The translations under genes and the position numbers were made by a program. A model generated the notes under the pieces. That model was not told where the DNA came from, did not search any database, and saw only the letters and a program-made list of their open reading frames with translations. Shown in pieces: positions 11,079 to 19,699 of a stretch of 64,000 bases of DNA; within the stretch, counting starts at the first letter, position 1, and every line of letters starts with the position of its first letter. This DNA is from Plecoglossus altivelis. Its lineage: Eukaryota; Chordata; Actinopteri; Osmeriformes; Plecoglossidae. The DNA is taken from positions 4,547,809 through 4,611,808 of the forward strand of contig BROE01000002.1 in NCBI GenBank assembly GCA_036571765.1, given 5' to 3'.

Positions 11079-11489
11079 ATGAGGCCCAGACGCAGACTGT
11101 GTGCGGTGGATATGCTGCCCACCATCAGTGAGATGCAGGAGGGACACCAGCAGGAGGGACACCTGGAGTCCCACACCCACTCCATGGAGGACTACATGGA
11201 CTCCATCAAGGAGCTGTCCCAGCCTGCCTCCTATCCCCTTCATGGCCCCCTCAGAGGTCACCGACTCTGGGTGACCCGCTACGCCAGCCACCCCGGTGGA
11301 CGACATCCCATCATCACGACGGCGTTGCCCTATCGCTCCTCCATGGCGTACGCCCCCTGGGCTCCCATTGGTCTGTCTGATGTGTCAGTCATGGTTTCCC
11401 AACAATCAGATTGCTCAGTTTCAATGCACACTCCTCGAGACCCTGTGGATTGGTTGTTCACCCAGTCCCAGTTTGTGGGTGTGTCATGA
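11079..11489 (+). CDS. Unrecognised protein, GC3-biased coding exon, 136 codons from the first good Met
   Basis: This + strand frame has the clearest coding composition in the window outside the chemokine. From the ATG at 11079 to about 11380, roughly three quarters of codons end in G or C, while flanking DNA is AT-rich. The protein starts MRPRRRLCAVDMLPTISEMQ, then a His/Glu-rich segment (about residues 20-35), a short acidic-aromatic MEDYMDSIKELSQP (about 36-49), and a basic GHRLWVTRYASHPGGRHP (about 59-76). It has no signal peptide or membrane span. The frame extends upstream through an acceptor-like CTCGACAG ending at 11044, so the ATG may be internal and an earlier exon may exist; a donor-like CAG|GTGAGT lies at 10781. 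The GC3 bias fades after about 11390, so the tail to the TGA at 11487-11489 may instead be intron read-through. AATAAA at 12072 is a possible poly(A) signal. I do not recognise the family. Confidence 0.5.
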   Translation: MRPRRRLCAVDMLPTISEMQEGHQQEGHLESHTHSMEDYMDSIKELSQPASYPLHGPLRGHRLWVTRYASHPGGRHPIITTALPYRSSMAYAPWAPIGLSDVSVMVSQQSDCSVSMHTPRDPVDWLFTQSQFVGVS

Positions 11490-11867
11490 CTAGGAAAGTC
11501 CCAGGCTTTTGTCAGACGGGCCGTGGAGTAGGCCGCAACATGTGTGATGCAACCTTTCGGAAGAGATTATCCTGGTGAGCAGGGAAATCTGTTTTACTGG
11601 ATTAGCCCTGCATAGGATTTGAGGGCAGGATGGTATAGGGTGATTTGTCTACATAGTCCCTTACAGGAACTGCTGTTCATTGGGCTGGCAAAAGAAGGGG
11701 GTGGAGTTAAGAGTCTAGGATGAAAGGAACGTGTGACATCACTCAACAGGGCATTGAATTGCCCCTAATTGGAGCGCATGGATGTCCAGGCAGCGATGAA
11801 AGCACAGCAACACGATACTTTTAGAATTTCATGTGTTCGTTTTGCAGATTATTTCATGCATAGCGAT

Positions 11868-11935
11868 GTATGGGGGGAGGGGGGGCAGGAGCAGGGAGGG
11901 GAGAGGAGGGGGGGTGGGGGGTGGGAAGATGTGAC
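11868..11935. repeat. G-rich tract with quadruplex potential
   Basis: Multiple G runs of three to seven on the + strand with short A/T/C spacers. Confidence 0.6.
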
Positions 11936-13960
11936 CCTTTTAACCTGCAGTCAAATGCTTAACCCTAAACCCTCACCGATCACGAAAGGATCACGAATCG
12001 ATCTGATGGATACGAATCTCGCCGAGCTATGCATCTGCGAGCGACCGACACGAGCAACTTTAGACGCGGAGAATAAAACAACATCTGCTGTGATGAATAA
12101 GACATTCGGTGACTCATTCTGTTCATCACTATTCATTTGCTCGTGTCCTCAAGGAGAGGATGAGACAGTGCTTTTATACAGCCCTGCATCTGTTCTCTCT
12201 GTACGACTCCTCCATGCTCTTCAAGTCTCTAGCCTTGACTTGTTTTCCTCTCTCTGTGAGAGTACAATACTGCTCCACCAACTGGGAACTAGTTGGCTTA
12301 GTTCCAAGAGCAACTTGGCCGAGTTCCAACGCGTTCTGTCCAGAGGACTTAGCGACTCCCTAGGCGGAGAACAACCAAGGAAAGAGTAACTTACATATGC
12401 GAGCGAAGCTCAGAACCAGGCTGTAATAACGTTGTATGTTTAATGAGTCAGTCATTAAGAAGTTCAGATAAAAGTCGTTAAAGGGGTCTGGTGAGGTTTC
12501 TGATAGATAAAGATGATGTACGACGTTAGTAGCTCGTTAAAACAGACCCATTACTGAAAAAAGGACGAGAAATGCACGTCCTATTTGTACAAATTGAATG
12601 CACTTTAGTCGTGTTTCACGCCACACATGAATCCTCTGGCTCAGAGAACCATTCAAAGCCATTCGGACAGGCCATCGAATGAACCCTGTCAGACTTCAAG
12701 AGAAATCATCTTTTCAATGTGTGTTATGAGGTACCATGAATGTATTGAACCGCAGACGTAACCAGCTAAACTGAAGGATGTCAATTTAAAGCAAATGGCT
12801 TCAGTTTCCGATTCAATAAATGAGTAATTGCACTTGCATTCTTGTCATTCTATTCATTCTCTTAGTAAGCGTGTATGCAGATGGTATATTGCACACTAAT
12901 GCACCAGTAAACCTAAGAAAACAGCCAGACAAACACATTCCGACTGAGGAGCGCTTAATCACAACCAGAAGAATCATTAGTACATGTCCAAACAGGTGCT
13001 CTCAAACGTCAGCCAGCCTGAATCTTCCTAACTCTGCCAGACGAAGGCTAACAAACTTAATGCTTCCTTTGGCTAATCATCACGTGACGCCAACTATTTC
13101 CCATGATCGTCACCCGCCACCGGAGATGGACAAGACGAGCGGCCTGCGTCATGCGGGTGACGTGTGCTCGAGGTGGACTGAGCCGACGGAAAAAGGGGCG
13201 AGCTCATTTTTGATCACGCGGTCGTCATCGTCTAGCCCTGCACTTAATCCCTCTGCAGTCGTTCAATAATGGATTGATGAATGAATATGGACGCGTCGTT
13301 CCGTGTTAAAGTCGATGACGGCAATGAATTGGAAGACCTCTCTTTCTCTGGGCTTATCCAGCCATGCAGAAAGATTGCAAAGGGTTACTGACACAGGTGA
13401 CTTTTCGTAATCTCAGTTATAATACCTCAAGGCTTTGACTCCCCGCCAACATAATTCAAGCGGTCGGTCTTATTGCTGATAAGTCGTACACAACCTTCCC
13501 TTCCAGTAACCCCTACGTGTTTCTGACCCAGCGAATCGATGACTTCATAGAGACTACCTCTCTGCAAATATTCAGTTCCAAATGAGTCAGAAATGAAGAG
13601 GTCTATCCATAGGATCAGGTGTGTGCTGGTGTCTGAGAATCCTCCATGGCAGACAAGAATAATCAAACGCTAATCGTTCGCTGAGAGGATTCCAGATTTA
13701 ACAGGTCCCACTTTTCTGACAGACTGTAGCTCCTGTCATTTACAATACGATGGATTGCAGACAGGCATCTTCCTGCAAATTTTGCCCATGAATCACTTCC
13801 TGAAGTAGGCTGAGTCACTGAAATAGACAGCCACTTTCTCCCAGTCACTGAATTCTTTGAGAGGCCCTAAACCTCCCTCTCTCCCTCCCACTCCACCCCC
13901 TTTCACCCCAGAGCCTCCCTTCTCCAGCCCACGTTGAACTCATTCCAGAATGCCTCTGTA
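11936..13960. other. Spacer between the 11079 exon and the chemokine
   Basis: No exon with paired splice sites was found. A 149-codon frame at 12820-13269 opens with a hydrophobic segment that mimics a signal peptide, but the rest has no coding bias and no conserved pattern. A candidate AATAAA lies at 12072-12077. Confidence 0.4.
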
Positions 13961-13968
13961 ACGAATGT

Positions 13969-13977
13969 GGAAATTCC
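13969..13977. promoter_or_regulatory. NF-kappaB-like site (distal) in chemokine promoter
   Basis: GGAAATTCC matches the NF-kappaB half-site pattern GGRNNNYCC and the kind of site seen in inflammatory chemokine promoters. It lies about 70 bases upstream of the TATA box. Confidence 0.5.
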
Positions 13978-14019
13978 AAAGGAGCGCTCGCTCGTTTGCC
14001 GGGAAAACACGTGCAGTCT

Positions 14020-14029
14020 GGGAAAATCC
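14020..14029 (+). promoter_or_regulatory. NF-kappaB-like site (proximal) in chemokine promoter
   Basis: GGGAAAATCC matches the NF-kappaB consensus GGGRNNYYCC at all but one position. It sits 10 bases before the TATA box. Confidence 0.4.
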
Positions 14030-14039
14030 GACAGCAGCC

Positions 14040-14047
14040 TATAAAAA
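14040..14047 (+). promoter_or_regulatory. TATA box of the CXC chemokine gene
   Basis: TATAAAAA is about 100 bases upstream of the chemokine start codon. It predicts transcription starting near 14070 and a 5' UTR of roughly 70 bases with no intron. Confidence 0.6.
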
Positions 14048-14142
14048 TGGACACCACAACTTCTTGGACTCCACAACTTCTTCACCCCCAGAGCTTGACT
14101 CGATTCTCACTCGCCTCTCTGTGCTTACTATCTGTTGCCAGC

Positions 14143-15049
14143 ATGACCTTCTCACTGAAAGCTTGCAGTCTCCTGCTTGTTGTCCTATCAGCCGTGTGGA
14201 TACAGCACTCTAACGGTGAGTACTGAAATCACGTGAAAAATACTTTTCAGCCGAGCTGAAACGCACATTATGCTGCATTTATGTGTGTGAGTTAGAACCT
14301 CGATGAGAGAGAAGGGTGATGTTGGTGCGTTCAGGTGGTTGACTTGCATTGAAGACGTCCAGTTGTCCAGTGAAGACGATTCGCTTGAGTCATTTCAGTC
14401 GCTCATTCCTTCGCTTCCTTTCTCCTCACAGCTCAGTTCGTTCCGGGCAGGTGTAACTGTCAAGGCACCATCAAGTTCACTGCAGAAATCATAACGGATT
14501 TCCAGGTCTTTGAGAAATCCCCTAATTGCGATCACACAGAAATCATGTAAGTCAACCAAGGTTCTTTACATTGCCGATCATGCACCTCTGAGACATCGAT
14601 AGCGTCTGCACGTCATGCATCGATCTAAACTGAAGCTTTAATGGGATTTCATGATGCTGTTGTTTGCAGAGTAACACTGCAGGAAGACAATGCCAGAAGG
14701 TGTTTGAACCTGGAGGGAAAGCTCGCCAAAGCATTTCTCCATTGCTGGAACAGGTAGGATAGAAATCAAGCCACAGCATTCATGACTGACATGTGTGTGA
14801 CAGGATTTACACTTCATGCCGTTCTGTATCGTCAGCACTCAGTGGAGACACTGATGGTTGAGGGAACTCTGCCTCTGCACTGAACACATGGTGTAAATGT
14901 TTCAAAGGAGGAACACATGTTTTCTGTTAGCGTATCGACGTGCTGATTCATTCTTGTCCTTTTCCCCCCCCTCCTCGCTCCACCAAAGGGTAAACAAGGA
15001 CGAGAGCCAGAAGATGAAATGTCTGAACAGGAGGAACAAGGCCAAGTGA
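14143..15049 (+). CDS. CXC chemokine (teleost type), complete four-exon gene, 110 aa
   Basis: Secreted chemoattractant of the CXC family, which binds class A GPCRs on leukocytes; the receptor is not predictable here. The coding exons are 14143-14215, 14432-14546, 14670-14753 and 14989-15049. All introns are GT-AG and short (216, 123, 235 nt), and the total of 333 nt is in frame. Residues 1-24 (MTFSLKACSLLLVVLSAVWI...) form a signal peptide, with the mature chain starting near AQFVPG. The CXC motif is C32-N-C34, preceded by PGR, so ELR-negative. C57 and C74 complete the canonical pair of disulfides. The core DFQVFEKSPNCDHTEII and the C-terminal helix NLEGKLAKAFLHCW are typical. An additional pair, C88 and C102, gives six cysteines. 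The tail NRRNKAK is basic, as in heparin-binding chemokines. Length and four-exon layout fit the family. Upstream NF-kappaB-like sites and a TATA box suggest inflammatory induction. It belongs to the fish CXC group, but I cannot assign the paralogue number. Confidence 0.93.
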
Positions 15050-15500
15050 GAGGAAAAGAAACATACAGAAGTGGACCAACAGAGCTGGCCTCCGAGAGGT
15101 CATGTGACTAACAGGAAGTGCAGATCGGTCACGTGACTTACAAGAAGTGGATAAAAGACGACCTCAGAGGACCGGGGTAGCTGCCAATTGGAGGAGGGGG
15201 AATGAAACGGGAGAGAACGAGACAGACAAAGAGAGAGAAACAAAGAGAGAGAGCGAGAGAGAGAGACACAGAGAGAGAAAATTGGATAAAGAAACTATAC
15301 ATAATATGTGTATAATAGCCACTGAAAGTCAAAAACTGTTTTAAACAAGTGCTTTCTTGAAACCTCTAAATACTGTTGTGTCGAATCAACAGAACATGGG
15401 CATGAAGTAGAAACTGAATTACAAATGTTTATTTATAATGTAATAAATTATTGTTTTGTTATTTAAGTCTGTAAAAAAGTCAGTGTGGTGAAATAAAAGC
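15050..15500 (+). promoter_or_regulatory. Chemokine 3' UTR with AU-rich element and two poly(A) signals
   Basis: The sequence after the stop has a GA-rich stretch (about 15215-15285). It then has TTATTTATA at 15429-15437, which matches the AU-rich nonamer UUAUUUAWW that destabilises cytokine mRNAs, and a second ATTTA at 15461. Poly(A) signals AATAAA are at 15442-15447 and 15492-15497. The second is followed by a GT-rich region near 15520 as expected at a cleavage site. Confidence 0.7.
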
Positions 15501-15599
15501 TTTCTTACAACTCAACAACTGCTGTCTGTGCGAGGTGTAAAAGTTAATAAGACCAAACATGTGATTCCTGGTAATTTGGTGAGTCTGGTATGGTAGCAA

Positions 15600-15908
15600 T
15601 TAAGTGATTCCAGTGACAGTACAAAAAAACAACAACTTTCTGACAGCTGGACTCAACAGCTGAAAGAGTTTCTTGGGGTTTGTGATAGAAAGACAGAGAG
15701 AGAAAACTCCTGTAGGCCAAACTTCCTCCCAGTAGATGTTAAACAGTCCCTGACAGAGTTGCTTGTGAATACACTGAACTACTCCATGTGTTTCCAGAAC
15801 TCTTTGGAAAACAAAAGTATCTTGTTTGATGAGGTAATCAAGCCCAGTGATAACATTGCAAGCCATGTGCCACAGTAAGGACAGAGAACGTATTCCCAGA
15901 AAGCGCAT
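15600..15908 (-). other. Open minus-strand frame, 102 codons, tail-to-tail with the chemokine
   Basis: From an ATG directly after a CTCTCAG acceptor-like sequence (15909-15915) the frame is open to TAA. It encodes a peptide rich in L, F and C with a balanced, protein-like composition (for example LDYLIKQDTFVFQRVLETHG). No family is recognised and codon use is not biased, so a chance frame remains possible. I record it because it is free of simple repeats. Confidence 0.2.
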
Positions 15909-15942
15909 CTGAGAGCGTACTCACAAATCAGAGATTTGCACC

Positions 15943-15945
<3 letters not shown>

Positions 15946-15976
<31 letters not shown>
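15946..15976. repeat. (GT)n microsatellite
   Basis: A pure GT run. Confidence 0.9.
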
Positions 15977-15977
<1 letters not shown>

Positions 15978-16349
15978 TTTCATTGCTGCTGTATTAGGAG
16001 GATGTAGTGGACCTTGAAACTGGCTGCCGGCCCAGAAGACATGTTAACGTGCCGTCTGAGCTTCCAAATAGCATTTGACTTGTCTCGTTGCCAGCGGATA
16101 CGGAAAACTTGAGCTCTTTTCATGTGATCAGGGATTCAGCACCCTGCTAAAACATTGGCTCTACATCCATGGCTCAACCTCATGATGGTTTTCATTTCGG
16201 TCTTGCCCGCTCTCCCCTCCGGCCCAAAATCCGGGAGTTCGGAGTGATCCGCCAAGCCAACACATCTTGATTTTTTGACTGTTCCTCAACAGTGGAGATA
16301 AATGCTGCCTGTGGACATTCTAGACCACTCCGGGGAAATCAGAGGAAGC

Positions 16350-16870
16350 TATCTCTCACTCTCTCTTTCTTTCTCTCTCTCTCTCACTCTCTTTGTCTCC
16401 CTGTATCTCTCTATCTCTCCCACTCTCTCTCTCTCCCTCTCTCTCCCTCTCTTACTCTCCCTCTCTCTGTCTCTATCTCTTTGTCTCCCTCTCTGTGTCT
16501 CATTCTGTCTGTCTCTCACTCGATCTCTCACTCTGTCTCTCTCACTCTCTCTGTCTCTCTCTCTGTCTCTCTTTCTCTTGCTCTCTATCTTGCTTCTACC
16601 TTAATCGCTGTCCTTCATCTCTCTCCCTCTCCTTCCCCTCCCCACCTCCCTCTCACTCTGTCTCTGACCAAGCAGAGGACAGGAAAATGTACCCATAAAC
16701 TTTGTGATTTCAAGTCCTTGGGGTTTTCCCTTACCTCTCCTTGCTTTGGACACACACACAAACACACACAAATACGCACACACCCACAAACATACATACA
16801 TACACACGCACACACACACAAACATACACACACAAACATAACACAGAAAGCACACGTGCCTGTACACACA
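16350..16870. repeat. CT-rich block followed by CA-rich block
   Basis: A CT-rich polypyrimidine tract with GTCTCT interruptions spans about 16350-16585. After unique sequence, a CA-rich tract with AAACACACA units spans about 16748-16870. Confidence 0.9.
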
Positions 16871-18079
16871 GACACAAACCCATAGCCTCCTGCTGAACGA
16901 TCTCATCCACCAAGTTTCCACGATCATCTAGACAAAACAACACAGATGAATAGAAGCTTAAAGAAGACCTGCACTAAAGTGGTTGGCTATCAGGCGGGGC
17001 CGGGATCTGTTGTTGACCAGCATTCAGTTCAATTTAGAAGATGAACTTGCCCTGAGCACTGGACAGAACGGGGAGAATTTCCGAACCTGCAATCACACGA
17101 ACTGCAGTTAAAACGTTCTAACGCTGAACGATACCCAGTCGGCCCAAGTATCCCTCAATAAGAAACAGATCGGCAAGATATGAAGCATATCTTCACAGTA
17201 CAGAAGGAGGTTTGAGGACCCTGCTATTATTATGGGAAGGGCCATGTTGGAACGACGGCGACTCGTGTGTTGTTCCTCAGAACACGAGAGCTGCGATTGG
17301 TTCTCCGACGATAAGAACAACACAAGCGTCAGCGACGAAGCGCCCTCACCTTATCAACAACAAGTTCCACTTCAGCGGCGTTTTATGTTTTCACAATCGC
17401 GACTGATCATTTGCCAGGGCGCTTTGTAAAGCCTGCAACGAGCACCTTCAATTTTTTAACGTTCTGCGGCAAGCGCGTCCTGGGAGAGTGTGCCTGCATT
17501 CCATTTCCATGATATTACAGTATATGTTGTTATCAAACTCTTTGAAGTTTATATTTAGCTTCTTAAAAAAAAAAAATGAGGAAGAACTACTGTGTCTGTA
17601 AAACACTCTACCCCTTCTCTCCTTCCCCAACTCTGGCGGAAGAAAATCAAAGTTGTTTGAGAGCTGCCACCAGCTTCTTTGCAGTCCAACAGACCCATGC
17701 TGTTCGTCAGATGTGAAGAAAACTAGCTTTTTCTATCTGCCTTTTTTTTTCTTGTCTTTTTTTTTTTTTTTGCAACCCAATATTTTATTTATACGAACGC
17801 AACCAATCGCTTGATGCCACTGTCAGACAAAGGGGAAAGTATAAATTGGCCAAAGCATGTCTGCTCGATCTAGTATTCAGATTTAACTAGGCTTTCATAT
17901 TCTCTGCGTGGACCAGTGCTGGGGGAAGAAAAGTGGACTTCAGTTTGATAAAAGACGCTAAGACACAAAGAGGCACGACAAGTAAACAACTGGATCAAAT
18001 AAGAAATGTTCTTTGGTTTTATCCTGGAACGGGTGCTCTGAATTAAAGTATGCCAGAGAGTATCATCGTGTGTGCATGA

Positions 18080-18160
18080 CTGTGTGCATGTGTGTGTGTG
18101 TGTGTGTGCATGTGTGTGCGCATGAGTGTGTGCGTGTGCGTGTGCGTGTGCATGTGTGTG
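18080..18160. repeat. GT-rich microsatellite
   Basis: GT repeats with GC and CA interruptions. Confidence 0.85.
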
Positions 18161-18363
18161 TTTGTGTTCTTGATGACTTCTGTTTATATCTTCCCCGAGC
18201 TTGTGTATATGTGTGTATATACGAGTGTTTGTGCTGGTTTTGTGTGCGTGTTGTGCACGTGTGTGCGTTGAAAGCCCATCGCTCCACGTGCAGAGCAAAG
18301 CCTAAGCCTCAGGGACGGTCAAGTTCCTTGCTATCTCCAGGGGCGTCAATCAGTCGGTCCCAG

Positions 18364-18506
18364 CTCTGGACAGAAAGGATGCCACAGGGGCCTGCCTGCT
18401 CTGGACAGAAATGATGCCACAGGGGCCTGCCTGCTCTGGACAGAAATGATGCCACAGGGGCCTGCCTGCTCTGGACAGAAAGGATGCCACAGGGGGCCTG
18501 CCTGCT
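18364..18506. repeat. 35-bp minisatellite, 4 copies
   Basis: Copies start at 18364, 18399, 18434 and 18469, each opening CTCTGGACAGAAA and containing ATGCCACAGGGG. The last copy has one extra G and runs directly into unique sequence that reads as a signal peptide. Confidence 0.95.
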
Positions 18507-18566
18507 CCTGGCTGTTGTCCTGGGGGCCTTCCCACACACACTCCAACTGTCATTTCAAGAGGACAG
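18484..18566 (+). CDS. Possible first coding exon of a secreted protein
   Basis: The ATG in the last 35-bp repeat copy opens MPQGACLLLAVVLGAFPHTL and then QLSFQED, ending at AG|GTAGTG (donor at 18567). This is a short n-region, a hydrophobic core of about 11 residues and a polar start of a mature chain, the shape of a signal-peptide exon. The frame exists only because this copy has five Gs where the upstream copies have four. The donor is weak, no following exon was found in 18.6-20.3 kb that I trust, and no family can be named. It may be chance. Confidence 0.22.
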
Positions 18567-18573
18567 GTAGTGC

Positions 18574-18660
18574 GCGCCCAAGAGAGAGAGAGAGAGAGAG
18601 AGAGAGCAGAAAAGAGAGACAGTGTCAGAAAGAATAAGAGACAGGGAGGAGGGATTTGAG
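18574..18660. repeat. GA-rich run
   Basis: (GA)n with AAGAGA and GACAG interruptions. Confidence 0.85.
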
Positions 18661-19099
18661 TCGAGAGAGCAGGTGAGAGACAGGCTGTGAAAATGACACA
18701 CACGCCGGAAAGCTCCACACACACTACCCCTGTCGAAAGACTGCGCACACAGCTCGATAGAAACGCTATCGTCTATAGGACAGAATAACCATAATCCTTA
18801 CCCCTGTAGCTCTGTTCTCAGCTAAATTAGATTGACCAGACATCAGTCATGACAGTGGGGTGATGATGATGATGCACAACTCCTGAGGATTCTGTCGCTA
18901 ATCTTTCAAGGTTGGCTGGATAATCGTCGGCAAATTACGGCCCGAAATGATTCGGGCTCTGCTGGCTTTGAATCCGAATCTGAATTTGAATCGTGGCTTT
19001 CATCGTGTCCGTTATAGATCCTGGATGGCTCTGCATCTCAATCAAATCCACCGGATTTCCTTCCGCCTGAGGTAACGGCTCACGTTTGCAGTGCCAAGA

Positions 19100-19105
19100 G
19101 TGTGT

Positions 19106-19138
<33 letters not shown>

Positions 19139-19140
19139 GG
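19100..19140. repeat. (GT)n microsatellite
   Basis: A GT run that ends in a G homopolymer. Confidence 0.9.
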
Positions 19141-19392
19141 GTGGGGGGACGACGACGACAGATGAAAATAACGAAATAAAAACAATAATATGTTTAAAAA
19201 AAAGAAGGAAAAAAAGCGGAAACACAAGGCTGTCTCTCCAGGGATCGTTTCTGGTCGCTGGTTCATGACTGGTTGCTGTGCTGAGGCACTGAGACACAGT
19301 GTGAGAAGCAGCTTAAGAACACACACTTGCCACAGCGTCTCACGCATGTACAGTCACACACTCGTTTTCTCTCGCTTCCTGATCCGCCTGAG

Positions 19393-19425
<33 letters not shown>

Positions 19426-19532
19426 TTCTCTCTCTCTTTCTTTCTCTCTCTCCCTCTCTCTCTCTCCCTCTCTCTCTCTTTCTATCTCTCTCTTTCTCTC
19501 TCTCTTTCTATCTCTCTCTCTCTCTCTCTTTC
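19393..19532. repeat. (CT)n polypyrimidine tract
   Basis: CT units with TTT interruptions over about 140 bases. All three + frames translate to L/S/F repeats. Confidence 0.95.
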
Positions 19533-19699
19533 GCACGCACACACGCATATTCTCACTAATGTACACAAAGGCGATAAGGCTGGCTTGTGAATGTGGATGT
19601 GAGATATTACTAGTCAGAGAGTGGAACACTGGGATCTCAGAATGCTGGAGTATTCACACCTTGGCATCTCATCCCTTTTTATATGCATGAAAAAATTCG

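Noticed and set aside
11769..12389. 206-codon + frame upstream of the chemokine
   Set aside because: It crosses a G-rich tract, shows no coding bias and has no recognisable domain.
12820..13269. 149-codon frame starting with a hydrophobic, signal-like segment
   Set aside because: Only the first 20 residues look protein-like. There is no codon bias, no conserved cysteine pattern and no splice or promoter context.
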